In this document: positions 39,509 through 53,300 of the stretch, one piece after another
Numbering within the stretch: position 1 is the stretch's first letter
Layout of the letters: every line of letters starts with the position of its first letter
DNA from: Procambarus clarkii
Taxonomy: Eukaryota; Arthropoda; Malacostraca; Decapoda; Cambaridae
Direction: 5' to 3'
DNA length: 64,000 nt
Assembly (NCBI RefSeq): GCF_040958095.1
Contig: NC_091227.1
Span: 20,786,658-20,850,657 of the forward strand
Position numbers and translations under genes: made by a program
Notes under the pieces: model-generated
What the model was told of the DNA's origin: nothing
What the model saw: only the letters and a program-made list of their open reading frames with translations
The model's database searches: none

Positions 39509-42500
39509 GTTATAAAGAAACCTAACTTCTGTCCAGATCATTATTAGCTCATCTCATGTTTGCCATCATCTTGTCTGAGAAACAAGCAGATGTTCCTTGC
39601 AAAATAATAACTGCAGGTTTCCTTTTATCATATTGTCATCATTCCAGAGAAATTATTCGGCTTGGTTTTCCACACTCTGCTTAGTTTCACTTTGAATAAT
39701 TGGAAGCCTAAAGTACATACACAGTAAATGGGATTGCTGTTTAAGCTTCTTTTCTCTTATTTGCCTGTACTCTTTGTTTTTCTTAAAATTGCACCTACAC
39801 CTTTTTTTTATGTCAGGATCTATTACTTTCACTGCCCTCAAATTCACCCTGTAGTCAAAGTAATGCACCCGGTCACATTGGTGCAGATAATGGTGGTTAT
39901 ACGAGAATAGATTTTTTGTACAGTACAGTACTCTCTCTTTTTTTCCTCTTTCTTTGTCTGTCTTTCTTTCTCTTTCTTTCTTTCTTTTTTCTTTTGTTTT
40001 CGTTTTCTTTTTTTCCTTTTTTTCTTTCTTCCTTCTTCCTGCACTTGCAAGGAGCAGCAACCGTCCAACAACTTTTATGAAGGGAGGGATTGAGAGAGAT
40101 CCAATACTGAGACAGAATGGAACCCTACTCTGCTTGAGACTAGAAACACTAGCATTTTGTGTGGTATATAATGTACAATTAGGAATGTTTGTATAAAATG
40201 TGTCATGTCTTTGAAATTAAAAAAAGAAAAAAAGAAGAGTGTACAGAACTAGGAAACTCTTCATTTGCTCATCTTATTTAAATAACGATTTGCCATTTTA
40301 ATTAAATAATTAGTTGGCTATTGGCAGGATTTACATAAATAGCTCCCGTTTAAATGTCTTATTACAGTATGATTATTAGTGTACAGGTATGTTTTTTTTT
40401 CTTTTGCTACTGTGCTAAATTCTGACTACAGTATTATGTAATCTTCCGTTTGTAACAACGTGCATTACAACTACTGTACTATTTACACTACATCTGTGAA
40501 TGACATTTTCCTTTATGAACAGTATTTTAGGTGTTTAGGTAGGTTAATATGTTGATCTCAGGAAATGTTCAATAAATTCTGAAATTTGTCATTACTAACA
40601 TACAAATTGATACTGATAATGATAACCATTTTCCTTAGACGCTTGTTATCAGTGCTCCATTTTAACAACTTGATTTTTCTTTTGGTACAGCACCTTTCAA
40701 GCTTGCTTTGTTTAATACTTTTTGCTATGAAAATTATATATTATAGAATTTGACTTACAAAGGGTGACTGGTTTTATTACTTTAAAAATATTTATTAGTT
40801 GTGCATTTAAAATAACTACACTGAGATAATATATATGGACCAATTACTGTTAATGTATTTCTTATAAATTAACTTAATATCATAGTTTACACAGAAATTG
40901 ACAGTCATTATAGGGTTAAAAAAACATATTAATGATATTACCAATGCTATTTCTTAATACTGTATTTACTAGACATGAATATCAAAATTTCTTTAACCGA
41001 ATCAAAAATTTCAAGCTACTTCAAATTTTATAATCCAAGCCATGTCACAACTTTATGGTTTTAAAAGCAAGAGAATAGTCTGTCCTTCAAAAAATTTCCA
41101 GACCTATCCTTTAAATTTAGGAATTGTACAAAACTTTTTAGCAAATCAATACTGCCATTTCAAATTTTTGCATAAATCAAGTAAGTCTTTTTAAAAATTT
41201 GTCCATTCAATATTTTGATTTGTTGTTTAAGGCATATAAAACTTAGGCATTCATAACTATTATTTCACGATCGTCACATTCCATTGTAGTTTTTCATCAC
41301 ATCAGTGGACAAGTACCCATACCAAAGATATTTTAAAAATATGATTTAACTTAAAATGCTGATTAATGTGTGTGTGAAAATTAAAAACATCTCTAGTCTG
41401 CATCTTCTATTGTATTTCAAGGGCATTAGATGACTTAAACAAGGAAGATAGTTTTGTAAAAAAAATTTTGTCTGCAAGGTACATGATGATGCAGAAAAGT
41501 TAGTTTTAAACTATACAGTATAGGATATTGTGTTACACAAGATCTGACGATTTTCATATTTTGTCTTTTATTTTTTTGATCGTTTTGTGGGATATACTAA
41601 ATCAGCTCAAGAGTGCAAACTTACAACATGAAAACTAGTCAGGAATGTCTGTCATATAAAATGACATTTATGAAACTAAAGTGCCAAAAATAAACCAAAG
41701 TCAAGTCATTGGTGTGTGTGATAATCGGTCACAAACTAGTCATTGTAGCACGTGCTGGGCAAATTGTTTATGTTCTGTTGATTTTTTTTCTTTGTCTTAC
41801 AGTTGCTTATGATTGTTTATTCATTCTGGAGTTTGTTCTAGCTGAACTTTCAAGTTGCTGCTTGCATTTTTTTTTTCCAATGCAAAACAATGAAATCATT
41901 AAGTTGTATTTCTTGCAAATGGTACTGAAACTGATCATGTGAGCTTGATTAGGGTATTTGTTGAAATGATTGTTTAAAGAAAATACAAATAATGTTCATA
42001 ATTTATTATACATAATTATTAGTTTATCTTTAAGCTCCCAAGTAAAAAGTTGTTTTAAATATTTAATAGAAAAAGTTTGCATAATTTTATGTAATACATT
42101 TTGCAATAATTATTATATAACTGACATATCAAGTTTATAAATCTCTTGGAGGGCATTTAAAAAGGAAGAACATGTAATTTGTTGAAAGCTCATTAGTTTT
42201 ATAATTGCTTCAATGAGAAATGTTTAAAAAAAAAATTCATGTCGTATAGTTTCACATCGGTTGTACAAGAGTGCTGTCTTACAGGTAAACAACTTTGCTC
42301 ATAGGGGCTTGAATTTTTCAAGGAGTATGTTTATAATTGTCTGTTGTTAATATTGTCAGGATTACATAACCTTTGAAATTAAATACTCTAAAATAACAAT
42401 ACAGTATATTGTGGAACCCCTCACATACTGGCATCATTGTATAAAAAAAAGCTCAGTATTGTATATTAAAATAATTTCACTTCAAAATTATTGGAATAAT

Positions 42501-43838
42501 AGATATTTATCGATGCCAAGATAAAGTATAAAGTCTAGAAGTCTAAATTTATTGTATAGAGTAATTCATCTCCCTACTCCAAATTAAGGTAGCCCATAAG
42601 AATATATGCAGGTCTAATAAAATAGGTACTGCAATTAACTTTGATATGATGTGTGTGATCGTTATGCATAATAGTATACATGGATGGTGCGAGTGTAGAG
42701 CCGTCATGCAAGTTCCTTGTGTTTGTCGGTCGAGTTGTTTACAGCATATATTGTAAGCGGTAGTAGAGCCAGTTGTACAGTGAGGCTGTCAGCATCACCG
42801 GGTAATCAAATAGTACAGTACATGTAACATAGCATCATTTATCCAGGGATGATCATTGTCTCCAGGCAGTTTCCTCTGGGGGCAATAACAAGCAGCTCAC
42901 CACTATTGTATTTTATTTTAAGTTTAAATTCAATAGTTATAAGTTACAAAAGAGCATTCTTCACTTAATTTTGAGCATTACTTTATTAATTTGTGCTCCT
43001 TGTGCCATCAATACCATTTGGGAAACTAAATATTTAGCCGCAGTTTGGTTTTGTCTTGCTGGTAGATATATAAATTACTGGATGAGGTGTTATTATTTTT
43101 TTTTTGAGGCTAATACATTATATTAGTGAAACTGTCATGAGAAATAATTATTTTCATCTATAATGTCATCCATTTCCTGGATTGAAGATGATTAATTTTG
43201 TTTTGTAAAAAATAGCTATATTCTAATAAGTAAATAATTAGTTACTATAAAGATGCACACTGTGTATTGAATCTTGACTACATACAAATTCAGTATTTAA
43301 ATTCCAAATATTTGCTGAGGTGATATTTAAACAGATTTTTTTTTTGTTTAGTTCTATTGGCTTACATTTTTATCTTCTTTGGTACAGTTAGATATAAATA
43401 CAAAATGCATAGCATACATTCCCAGGTAAGTGGTATGTGTGTTTAGATCATATTCTACCAACTGAGAATGACTGGTGGCTACTTCTGTGTTCAACTTTCT
43501 GGAATTGATATAGGCTACAGGTTCTTTTAGGAATGCTGTAGTGTTTACCAGATTGAAAAGTTGTGCTGTAAATTTACAGGGGCTGTAAATATATATACTG
43601 GCAATTCTCTGTGGAGGAACATTTTGAGTATGAAGAGTTCAACCAGTGTTCAAGAATCTTAGAATTCTAACCACTGCTTATCAGTTCTAAATATTGTCAC
43701 TCAGAAAAGTTTTTTTTTTTACTCTGCAAATTTACCTCCACCATAAGATCATTGGAATATGTAGACAATAAGTTGCAATAACATGATTGAAAATTAAACA
43801 CCTATCCCACAAATCTGTAAGTAAAAGATTTGACACTG
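39509..43838. other. Intergenic and 3' flank, no gene seen
   Basis: Sorting-nexin 3' UTR followed by strongly AT-rich sequence with a pyrimidine-only tract (39936-40040) and scattered poly(T) runs. No recognisable repeat of the families listed here and no exon-like frames. Confidence 0.6.
40571..40576 (+). promoter_or_regulatory. Candidate poly(A) signal of the sorting nexin
   Basis: AATAAA about 1.06 kb after the stop codon on the same strand. It is the first canonical hexamer I found in the 3' flank; use is inferred, and AT-rich DNA yields such motifs by chance. Confidence 0.35.
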
Positions 43839-43905
43839 CTTCGTCCCATTCTAGACCATTGCATGACCTGATAATGATCCCGGACAAACTGAAACGTTGT
43901 CAATT
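43839..43905. repeat. Old, diverged hairpin retroposon relic
   Basis: cttcgtcccattctagacca and atgatcccggacaaactgaa with acgttgtc have the layout of the young hairpin at 44047 (cgtcctggaccattc; atggtccaggaccggaccga with aacgtcgtc) but with many changes. Confidence 0.5.
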
Positions 43906-44031
43906 TTATTACAAACAGATTTTTGGTTTGGAATTTTAATCATTGGAGCACATTAAAAAAAAAATAGAATACAGCCCCATGTGTGTGCATTTTTTTGTGG
44001 AACTCCAGCAGCACAGTAAACTAGTTGCTGG

Positions 44032-44239
44032 CTCATCCTCCCTTTGTTGACCAGACCACACACTAGAAGGTGAAGGGACGACGACGTTTCGGTCCGTCCT
44101 GGACCATTCTCAAGTCGATTTGCCTTGAGAATGGTCCAGGACCGGACCGAAACGTCGTCATCCCTTCACCTTCTAGTGTGTGGTCTGGTCAACATACTTT
44201 AGCCACGTTATTGTGACTGATCGCCTCATCCTCCCTTTG
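44032..44239 (+). mobile_element. Hairpin retroposon within 15-bp direct repeats
   Basis: The 15-bp sequence ctcatcctccctttg occurs at 44032-44046 and 44225-44239. Between them, 44047-44114 and 44124-44192 are near-perfect inverted arms of about 68 bp (outer ends ttgaccagaccacacactag and ctagtgtgtggtctggtcaa) around a loop tcgatttgc. They are followed by a one-sided tail, aacatactttagccacgtta plus ttgtgactgatcgc. A 15-bp duplication with a one-sided tail suggests target-primed insertion rather than cut-and-paste. Confidence 0.82.
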
Positions 44240-45970
44240 CTTGCATTCCATTAGATTAGCCATTTATATTTACCTCATGTAAGTGAAGATTAATTACTTG
44301 CCTTTGAAGACACTTGCCTTATGAGATCCTTGTTGAGAAGGAATAAAATAGATCTTTGCTTCTTGAATATTTATTTTTTATTTAAAAGCTTTTTGTATTG
44401 TAGTTAGGGTGCATATTTTGTGAATTTGGTAAAATCTGTTTGTTTAGGCATAAAAAGTGCCAGCATTTATGCCTATCTAATGTCATATATATTAGCTAGT
44501 TTTTCCATACTATAATTAATTTTACATACTATAATTAATTTTATACAAGCTATGGTAATAATACAGGATATACTGTATAATATTTAGGTATCATTTGTAT
44601 TGGCTTATAGCTCAAGCAATTAACCATTCCAAATATGCCATTCATGTACAAATTAAGTTCCTATTATTTAACTATATATTCTCTGTACAGTTAAATGAAT
44701 TTATTGCATCTCTTTTTACTGAGCCATTGTGATTTTTCATTAATGATCTGATACTTGTACTTTATATATGAATTGCTCTAATTCATTGTTTTTTTTCCAT
44801 TGAGCTTCCACATTGCCTCAGTGCTAATGGCTGCTACTATAGTTCATCAGTCAGAAACCTATATCTTAGTTTCAAAGCACACAATCTAGGCATGTAATGA
44901 CTGCAATTGGTAGGTAGCATATAAAATTAAATTAAAAGGATAATGAATTTGTGGTATAATTTTACTTGCTGCTATATGTTTTGTTTATTCAACACTGTGT
45001 TTAAAGTGGAGTGCCTGTACAGTACTACAGTACTTGTAGTTGAGACGGCAGATTCTTTAACTAATCCAGGTTCAGTCATGTGATCCATATGGCTCGTTGT
45101 GTTGCTGGAGCTAGTTTTGCTAATACAGAATCTAGGGTAATAACCTACTGGTTTAAGCAGTGTTAGATTGAGATACAAAAAGAAAGTATGACTATGAAGT
45201 TTATTTTTCAACCAAATAGCTCTAAATTACTCTGAAACCAAAAATAAATAGGTACATAATTTTCATTTAGATTTGTTTATAAGTGAATGTGGAGTAGTCA
45301 TCAAAAGCTATGTAATTTCCCAAGTTTTCAAAGTAAAAAAAAATTAAAGGTATTTAACACCATATTTATTTGTGGGTTATATTTATGGAAGCAGCACAGC
45401 ATGTGACCCTTGTATATTGGGCAGCAGAATTTACAGTAATAATTGTTGGAACGATTATAGAATTGTTTCCAGAAACTGAGAATTACAGTATATTACAATA
45501 GCCTACATGGAAAAAGTGGATGTATATAGCTGTATTACTGTTGCTGTGGTTAATTTTGTATATTTTGAAATGCAATTTAATTAGTCCATTTGTCAGTAAT
45601 TTTTTTCTGGACCACATTTTTAAAGTTTCTAATTTGTTAAACTGTAACAAGTGGCTAGCAGAGCAGCTAATGTCATCTGAAAATATTGCATAAGAAAACA
45701 GTAATTCTTGTACAGTAATTTTGGCAATTTTGATTCACTGAAGATGGAAGTATTGTATGTTTGTATCAAAGTGTTAATAATGCTTCTGATTTGTAATAAA
45801 TTTAAATAACTATACATTGTGTTTTGTTATAAAGTTGATAATTTTACTAATCAACATGTTTATCCATGTTGTTACTTCCAACATTTTGTATAGAAGCTTT
45901 AAAACTACAGATGCCCATCCTCATCTTTAATTGGTATAAAACGAACAAATTTTTGTGGATTCACGCGGTG
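44240..45970. other. AT-rich intergenic, no gene seen
   Basis: No repeats of the families listed here and no credible coding frame. The 79-codon frame near 44972-45211 (-) has no recognisable motif. Confidence 0.55.
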
Positions 45971-45971
45971 C

Positions 45972-46070
45972 ACCGCTCCTGTGCCAGGTAAGTCCAATAC
46001 GGGCTCACTATAGCCCGTGCTACTTGGAACTTGTTCCAAGTAACTGAATCTATAACAACAACAACAACAT
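45972..46070 (+). repeat. Repeat family C, sense copy with (AAC)n tail
   Basis: gctcctgtgccaggtaagtc, tatagcccgtgctacttgga, acttgttccaagtaactgaa, then tctataacaacaacaacaac. This copy shows the short tandem tail best and carries CAG|GTAAGT. Confidence 0.75.
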
Positions 46071-46667
46071 GTGGATTCACACTCATATTGGTGTTGTCTT
46101 TAATTACCTCATGGACACTGCTTGTGCCTGTGCCATCTAGAAACTGATTCCTTGCTCGGATTTCTAACCTATCATTTATAACTTAACCATTTCAAATTAT
46201 TGCAGATTAAGTATTGTGTATAACCAATTGCTTACTATTAAATGTGATGGTCCTCTTACCACCAAAACAGATGCTGAAACTGCTCTGACCGAGGTTACAT
46301 ATTTGCCACACTGATTGACTCGTTGGCACAAAGACCTTGCTTTAATGTCAGAACTCGTGTCTTTCTTACAGTAGCACATCTAGAATGACTTGAATTCTGA
46401 TCATACTGAAAACCTTCTTTTCAGAGTTTCTCACTCGTGTAGATTTCTCACTCGATAAAATCTTTGGTGATTGATACATTTAACTATTGCTCATCTTTTT
46501 TATCTCATTGGCATCTTTGATATCTAGATATTTATTTTTACTCTGTACAAACACTACAGAGTACTATAAATAATAGTACAGTATAATAATTGTAGTACTG
46601 TACTATAACTATAAATTTTGAGACCATACAGTCCAAGTGAATGGAACTACAGGGTACTGTTTGTACA

Positions 46668-46935
46668 AGGGCCTGTGGCTGAGTAGTCAGCGCTACAGAT
46701 CCGTAGTCCTGTGGTCCGGGTTCGATTCCCGGCGCTGGCAGAAACAGATGGGTAGTTCCTTTCCACCCTGATGCCCCTGTTACCTAGCAGTAAATAAGTA
46801 TCTGGTAGTTAGCTACTTCCTGGGCGTGTGTATGGGAGGGTGGGGGGGGGGGGGTGATTAGTAACGGTCAATTGATTGACAGTTGAGAGGCTGGCCGAAA
46901 GAGCAGAGCTCAACCCCCACAAGCACAACTAAGGG
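46668..46935 (+). repeat. tRNA-derived SINE joined to a LINE-end fragment
   Basis: A box gtggctgagtagtcagcgct, B box gggttcgattcccgg, and body acctagcagtaaataagtat up to about 46825. After a G run, 46884-46932 is the LINE 3' UTR in sense (gagaggctggccgaaagagc, caacccccacaagcacaact). Confidence 0.72.
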
Positions 46936-49900
46936 AATACAGTACCATTACCATACAATCTGCTAATCAGTATTCCAGGCTTGGCATCCTTTGATAATTA
47001 CTTATGAATAACTATTTAGTGATGTGACTACTGTACCACTGTTCCATCATTTCAGTTTTTATCACCCTTAATTCTTTTGTTTTATTCTTCAAGATTGCCT
47101 TATGCCAGTAGTTTTCACTTTTAGTAAATCCATAATATTTAAGCTGATTATTTTAGTCAACTATTTTCAAGCAGAATTATGAGGTTAGAAACACCCCCAC
47201 TGAGACAGGCAGGATTTAAATCATTTATCATTTATTATACACAATACATTATACGTACTGGGGAAAAGACATGAAATTTGCAACAACACACTGAAGAAGA
47301 GAGACTACATGAAAATATTACCGTTGTAATAATGTTTATAATAAATAAGGCAAGATGTGTTTATAATAGAGGCAAGATGTGTTTATAATAAATAGAGGCA
47401 ATGTGTTGGAATACACAGCATCCCATAACCTTTACCGAGTAGTTGGACACACATGTATGCATGCTTGCGCGTGCGCACACACACACATGCACACATGCAC
47501 ACACGTATGACTTCAATGTCAATATGTGAGCTCAATAAGCTCAGGAACCTGTATACCAGTCAAAGGTCAAGAGGCAGGGGCCAGAGCGCAGACGCTAGAG
47601 GCCTGCAAGTATTATTAGACATACACAATCTTTCGATGCCCTTCCCTCCCTCTTCAATCCCCATATCCTCACTCTGAGCACCCACACACTTATTACACAA
47701 TCATTCTCTGTACATAAGCATAAATATTTACACAACTGTTCATCAAAATTTTTTTAAGACTATAGTTATGTTTGAGGAGAGGGCATTGGGCAAAACTAAA
47801 ATATAAATACTGTACTGTATATTGTTCTAATTGCTTACCATTTGTATTGTAATAAGTTAGAAGTGACTTATGTACATTCTTATAAAACAAGAAAATAAAT
47901 ACTGTACTGAATGTGACTGTCAACATGCAGATAAACTAAGTTAGAAACTTTTAAACAAATTCCATTAAATGCAGCAAAAATACTGTACATGTATAATTGA
48001 AACTGCAAACAAATTAGCTTTGCAAACAGTGTCGTTTTAAATATCATCCAAAGTTCCTTGCCAAGTAGAAAATATTAGGCAAGTGATGGGCTGCAAGTTT
48101 TACTAACACACTTGCCTAGAAGTTAGTTGTTAGCACGCTTAGCTCACAGGTGAAGAGGACTTGTGTTAAAAACATCGACATGGTTGGATAATTGGACAAT
48201 GTTCCTTCACTCTGTTCACTCATAAGTAGTAAGTACATGTAAAATGATTGGCGGATTGTGTTTTGAGGAAAACATGTCATTGGATACCCTAATATTATAA
48301 TCTATTCCAGTACTTGAACTGAAGACTAAATTTCATCAAAATGTACAGTAATGGTACAATAATAATAATAATAATAATAATGACATCAGTAAGAATTATA
48401 GTTGTCTGTTACATTTTCACTTTGGTTTACTAGTTTGCATGATTTTTGTTCAACAAAAATTGCATATTCATAATCATTGGTTAAAAAGTACACAAGATTG
48501 TGTAAAAGCTATCTTGGGCTAAGGTGAAAATCTACTTGCCAAAACTTTAGCACGATACTGATTGGTTTGTTTAGTCAATCTTGGGCATGGTAAATGTGAT
48601 GAAAATCATTTCATTAATGTCTGGTAATTGTTACAATACAGTATTTTCAAAAGGAAATTGAGTGATAACACTTTCCAGCATTATGTACTTGATATTTGGA
48701 TAAAAGCTGCCCATTATTTAAAGGCCTATTTGTACTCAGAGTTCTGTAAAAGAACATGGTGATGCTGATATTAATGTACTGTATATCAATATCTGACAAA
48801 TGCCTAAAAAGTTATTAAATATTAATGAAAATTATACATTCTGAATTAATTGATTGAAGATCCTTGTCTGTTTTCTAATGAAGCAAACTGAAATAGAGGA
48901 ATCTAAAATGCTGATTAACTAATGGTTGCAGTTTGGCCTGAGTTGCCTCTCCCTTGCCCTAGAGAGAATTTAAACAAATTAGTTGCACCTCCTAATATTT
49001 AAAATATTGTATTGCAATTACTATGTCAAGTAAATTGGCATGTCATGTATATTTTGCATTTTAGGAACTATGTATATCATGGACACATGTGTAACAAGCC
49101 AGAGAAAGTCATGAAGGGAAGTTTCAAAATATATGTACCTGATTCTGTGGTTAGCATACTGAGAATTTTAATTATTTAATATTCGAAGGGAATAGGTTAT
49201 AAGGAATCATTTTAAATACTAGTTTTCATCTATGAGCTATTGAGTGCAGAACATCTGGCAATCATTTATATGAATTTAAAAGGCAGTATTGTATGACTAA
49301 TATGTCATATATATTGGATAGGAGGATCATGATAAACTGTCCTAAAAGCTAAAGATAAATGCTTCTCCAGGATGTTCTCATTAATGTGTGTGTGCAAATT
49401 TTGGTTCATTTTAGTTCATCTGTAAATTGTAAAATTCTTAAGCCTCTAGCACTGCCATCATTAAATAAAATTGGCAGATATAAAAAGCAATGGACAACCA
49501 TAGATGATATCTGGAAACACTACTGCCTATCATATTACTTGACCAAACAAGTACAGTACAAAAAATACTTATGCAATGTGTGCAGGAATTATCAAATGAT
49601 CAGTATAATTACAAATTATAATAATTACAATAATAATAAATAGGATATATTACAGTATATATACGACTGAGTTTACTGCAGGCTATGATGGGTCTCACTT
49701 GGGATATAGAAATGTTGACAATCAATATATGATGCGGTTTACACACAGCAACAAGCCTCACAGCTCGGTTATCCTTCAGTGGATAAAAACACAGGTATAT
49801 CAAACACGATAAGATTTATAAATACATTAATATGAAAGCACTGGTATTCAGTTTCGTCATACATTTAAAGAGATCAAACTAAGGTACCATAGAGGATGCA

Positions 49901-50209
49901 CTTCACAGTGTTATCATAATCATGGATTTGAACCCATTCCAGTCATTTTTGGCTCAATGCAACTTGTACTTTTTTGCAAGTACTTTAATGACACTATATT
50001 CACTTGTCTGTTGAGCCTTTTTACAGCATGTTAGATTATTCCTTTACTACTATTATCTTGCCACTAAAGGTATCACACAGTAAGTAATTGTGAGCCATCC
50101 AATTGTTGTTCATCACTGTCTTCCTGTGTGGGTTATCACATACAGAAGGTAGCTAGTCTTGCAGCCTCCAACTCATTTTCCGCACATTGAGCCTAATGCA
50201 GGCACATTT
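46936..50209. other. Intergenic between convergent genes
   Basis: AT-rich. Contains a CA-rich microsatellite (47466-47505), a LINE 3'-end relic (47525-47610: gctcaggaacctgtatacca, gtcaagaggcaggg) and TAA triplet tracts (48358-48380, 49618-49640). The 3' UTR of the NADPH oxidase must lie at its upper end. No gene seen. Confidence 0.55.
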
Positions 50210-50341
50210 TCAAAACATCTCACGCTTAAATTCAAACTTGTACTTGATGCACTTCTCTCTAAGAATACCCACAAGAGAAGGTGGACCACAGTAGAACACA
50301 CACACTTTTCCCACTCGTGAATCTCGAATACCACTAAATAC
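50210..50341 (-). CDS. Nox5: Nox5 last exon
   Basis: After ctacag it reads [20 protein letters not shown] to KREMF and stops at TGA (50210-50212), 43 residues. The VFYCGPP motif closes the NADPH-binding fold, and the aromatic C-terminal Phe is the usual NOX end that stacks on FAD. Confidence 0.9.
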   Translation of the reverse strand, partial: VFSGIRDSRVGKVCVFYCGPPSLVGILREKCIKYKFEFKREMF

Positions 50342-53300
50342 CTGTAGAAAATCAATGGAAAAGAAACTCTTATTATACATTATATGAACAATTTAATAAT
50401 TAAAGCTGAAAATGTACGAGAATATATAACCAATGCACAAGATTAACAGAAAGGATGTTAAAGTTCAATTATAGCTTTTTTTTTCCTGTATGTATTTATA
50501 CTGTATTACTAAATTTACAACTCTGCATTTGGATAATTTTAAACATTTAGTTTTTAATTTAAAGTGTAGCATTTAATACAAATTTAACATTGTCCCTTGC
50601 TTCTTCAGAGACCTATTATCACTGAGGCAGCATTGCATTAAAATTTGCCTGTAGTACTGTAGATGCTAATCTGGATATCACTTTAAGTCTGTTTATAATA
50701 GGGTTCCAGGTAGTACAGTCAGGGTTCGTTCTCGACTGCACAATAGAGTCTTCCAGGTTGGAATCCCGGGCGGGACAGAAATGGTTGGGCACATTTCCTT
50801 TCACCTAATGGGTCTGTTCATCTAGCAGTAAGTAGGTACTCTAGAGTTAGTCGACTTGTTGTGGGGGTTGCATCCTGGGCGAGTGGTGCCACGATACAAG
50901 CCCAATGCGGAATGAATAAACTCTCGACTTCCTAGTCCCTCGACACAATGAATTATGATTGTATATGTACAGTACTGAGAAATATGAACATGTCTAAAGT
51001 ATGGTGGGTATGTATACTATGGCAAGTGCAGTTGAAGCATTAATAAAATGGATTGTGATGGATCAGAATCCTTAATGATCCTTAAGAAGTTGGTTATCAT
51101 TGAAAATTTTAATGCACTAACTTTTTTTTTTAATTTTGCCACTCATGTTTTTAGTAGTAGTACAGTAAATATTAATTAAAAAATGTGAATATTTTACTGT
51201 ATTTCAACTTTTATTACAAATTATACAATACCGGTGCACATTGTACAGGCTTACCTCATCTAGCAATGCCCTGTGCAGCACTGATTTGCTAAAGCACTTT
51301 TCTCCAATTTTGTTTTATTTATAAGGCATCGTTGTGGGTGGGAGCAAATGTTGTGTCGGTGTGTGGGGTGAGAAGTGTTTAAGGAATGGGTACATATTCA
51401 AACCAACAAGTTTAGTACAAGTCCTTCCATGATTAGATGACTAATAACTAGTTGTATTTGTCTGGACCCAACGTTATGCTCTATAAATTAACACAAAGTG
51501 TTGTTTTTCTATAAAGAATGAGAAGACACACACAAGTGATGATTGTCTCCGTCTTACACTGTCGACCACCTCGAAGCCACTCTCTTCCTTCCTGTGAATG
51601 GCAGGTGAACGGAAGAACTAACTTGCTAATGAATTGTGTATCTGGTGGCGTAATTTTTTATTAGCAAATAATATGGGAGTATACAGTACATATTTTCAAA
51701 ACTATTGTATATTTTGTATTAATTTTACAGTATAGCAACCAATGCTATCCATAATATGTTGGTCATAGAATATAAATTACGATGTCAGGACTGCATCTCC
51801 ATAGATACTTATGCTATAATTACCCTGTTAGCACTTCTGTTTCCAGAAACTTATCCCAGCAAAAAATGGGGTATGCCTGTAGTCGGTTCCATTGAGATAC
51901 AGTAACAATGTACAGTATACAAATGGGAAAGAAGCAGCAGAAAAGAAAAGGCATTGTGATGATAAGGTATATTTCTAAATCAAACTGTTTGTAAATGTAG
52001 AAGAAATTAAAGGATCTCCCAAGTAATATTTTAATTTACAACTGAGCTCATTTGGCATACTACCTCACTGTGTATCCCATTGATCTCGTTCTGAGATGAT
52101 GAAAAAGTCATAATGTGAAGATACAATAATATGGTTTCTGGCAATATTTTTGCATCCTTATTTTAAAACTTATTACTGTATCAATAATTAAAGAACAGAT
52201 ACCTTGTCCCAGTCTGGTCTACCAGCCCTGATGGACGATGCTAGCGGCAGTGTGGGACTTAGAGGTGCAGCACCAGTCTTGTAAAGGTGGAGATTGAGAA
52301 AGGTTTCCATGGCTGCACCTATCACACGTTGTTCACTCTCAAGGGCTGCAAGGACTTCCAGGAACCACTCAAAGCTTCCAATATCACGGTTCACCCACAC
52401 AAAATCAACCTTCAACCCAAAGACAGTAAATAAATAAAATTAGATGAACAATTAACTGTGAACTGTGTGCTTGCAGAAATGCAATGTTTTGATACTGTTT
52501 AAGTGTGAATGATATGTACATGAACAAATCCACAAGGGCCGTGACGAGGATTCGAACCTGCGTCCGGGAGCATCCCAGACACTGCCTTAATCGACACTGC
52601 CCTTGTGGATTTATTCATTTGATGTATCACCTTAGTGTGATCTCTGTGTGTAATGATATGTACATGTTTGTACTGGCAAATACTTTCCACTCTATAACAG
52701 TTATGAAAGATAGAAAGTTTAAATTTAGGACTTGCCTTCCTGAGTTTCCTGAGAGTGGAGGGAAGTGCAAGGCAGCTGGGAACTTGACAGTATGGGCAAG
52801 GAGTCTTGGCTGCTCGGTACCTGTAAAAGAAATGATCCTTGTAGAAACACATTTATGTTATCAGTCACAATTCGTGAATGAGAAACTAGCCTGCAACAGG
52901 TGCAGTGCAAGACAAGCCTGCAACAGGTGGAATGTATATTAGTGCCAAAGAGCATTGTACTGGTGATCTAGGAAGTGGGAATAAAGAAGAAAAGTTCCTG
53001 TAAAATAAGCTAAGAACTTATCCTCAAAACACACACAAGTTCTTTGAGGTCCTATATGATGACTGATGCAAAACCAAAAGTTAGTTTATTCTGTTTTCAC
53101 ATCCCTGTGATCCACTTTAAAAACTTTATCTAAATTTATATTTGGGAGCATCACTCAAGCCTGGTCGCGATATGTACACTTGTGTAAATTTTAATGTTTT
53201 ATCAATACTCGGCCCATTCTCCTGTTTAGATAGAACTTATAGTAACAATGAGCACCATTGTACATATAATGATGTAAAAGGCAATTGAAAAGTAGAAATT

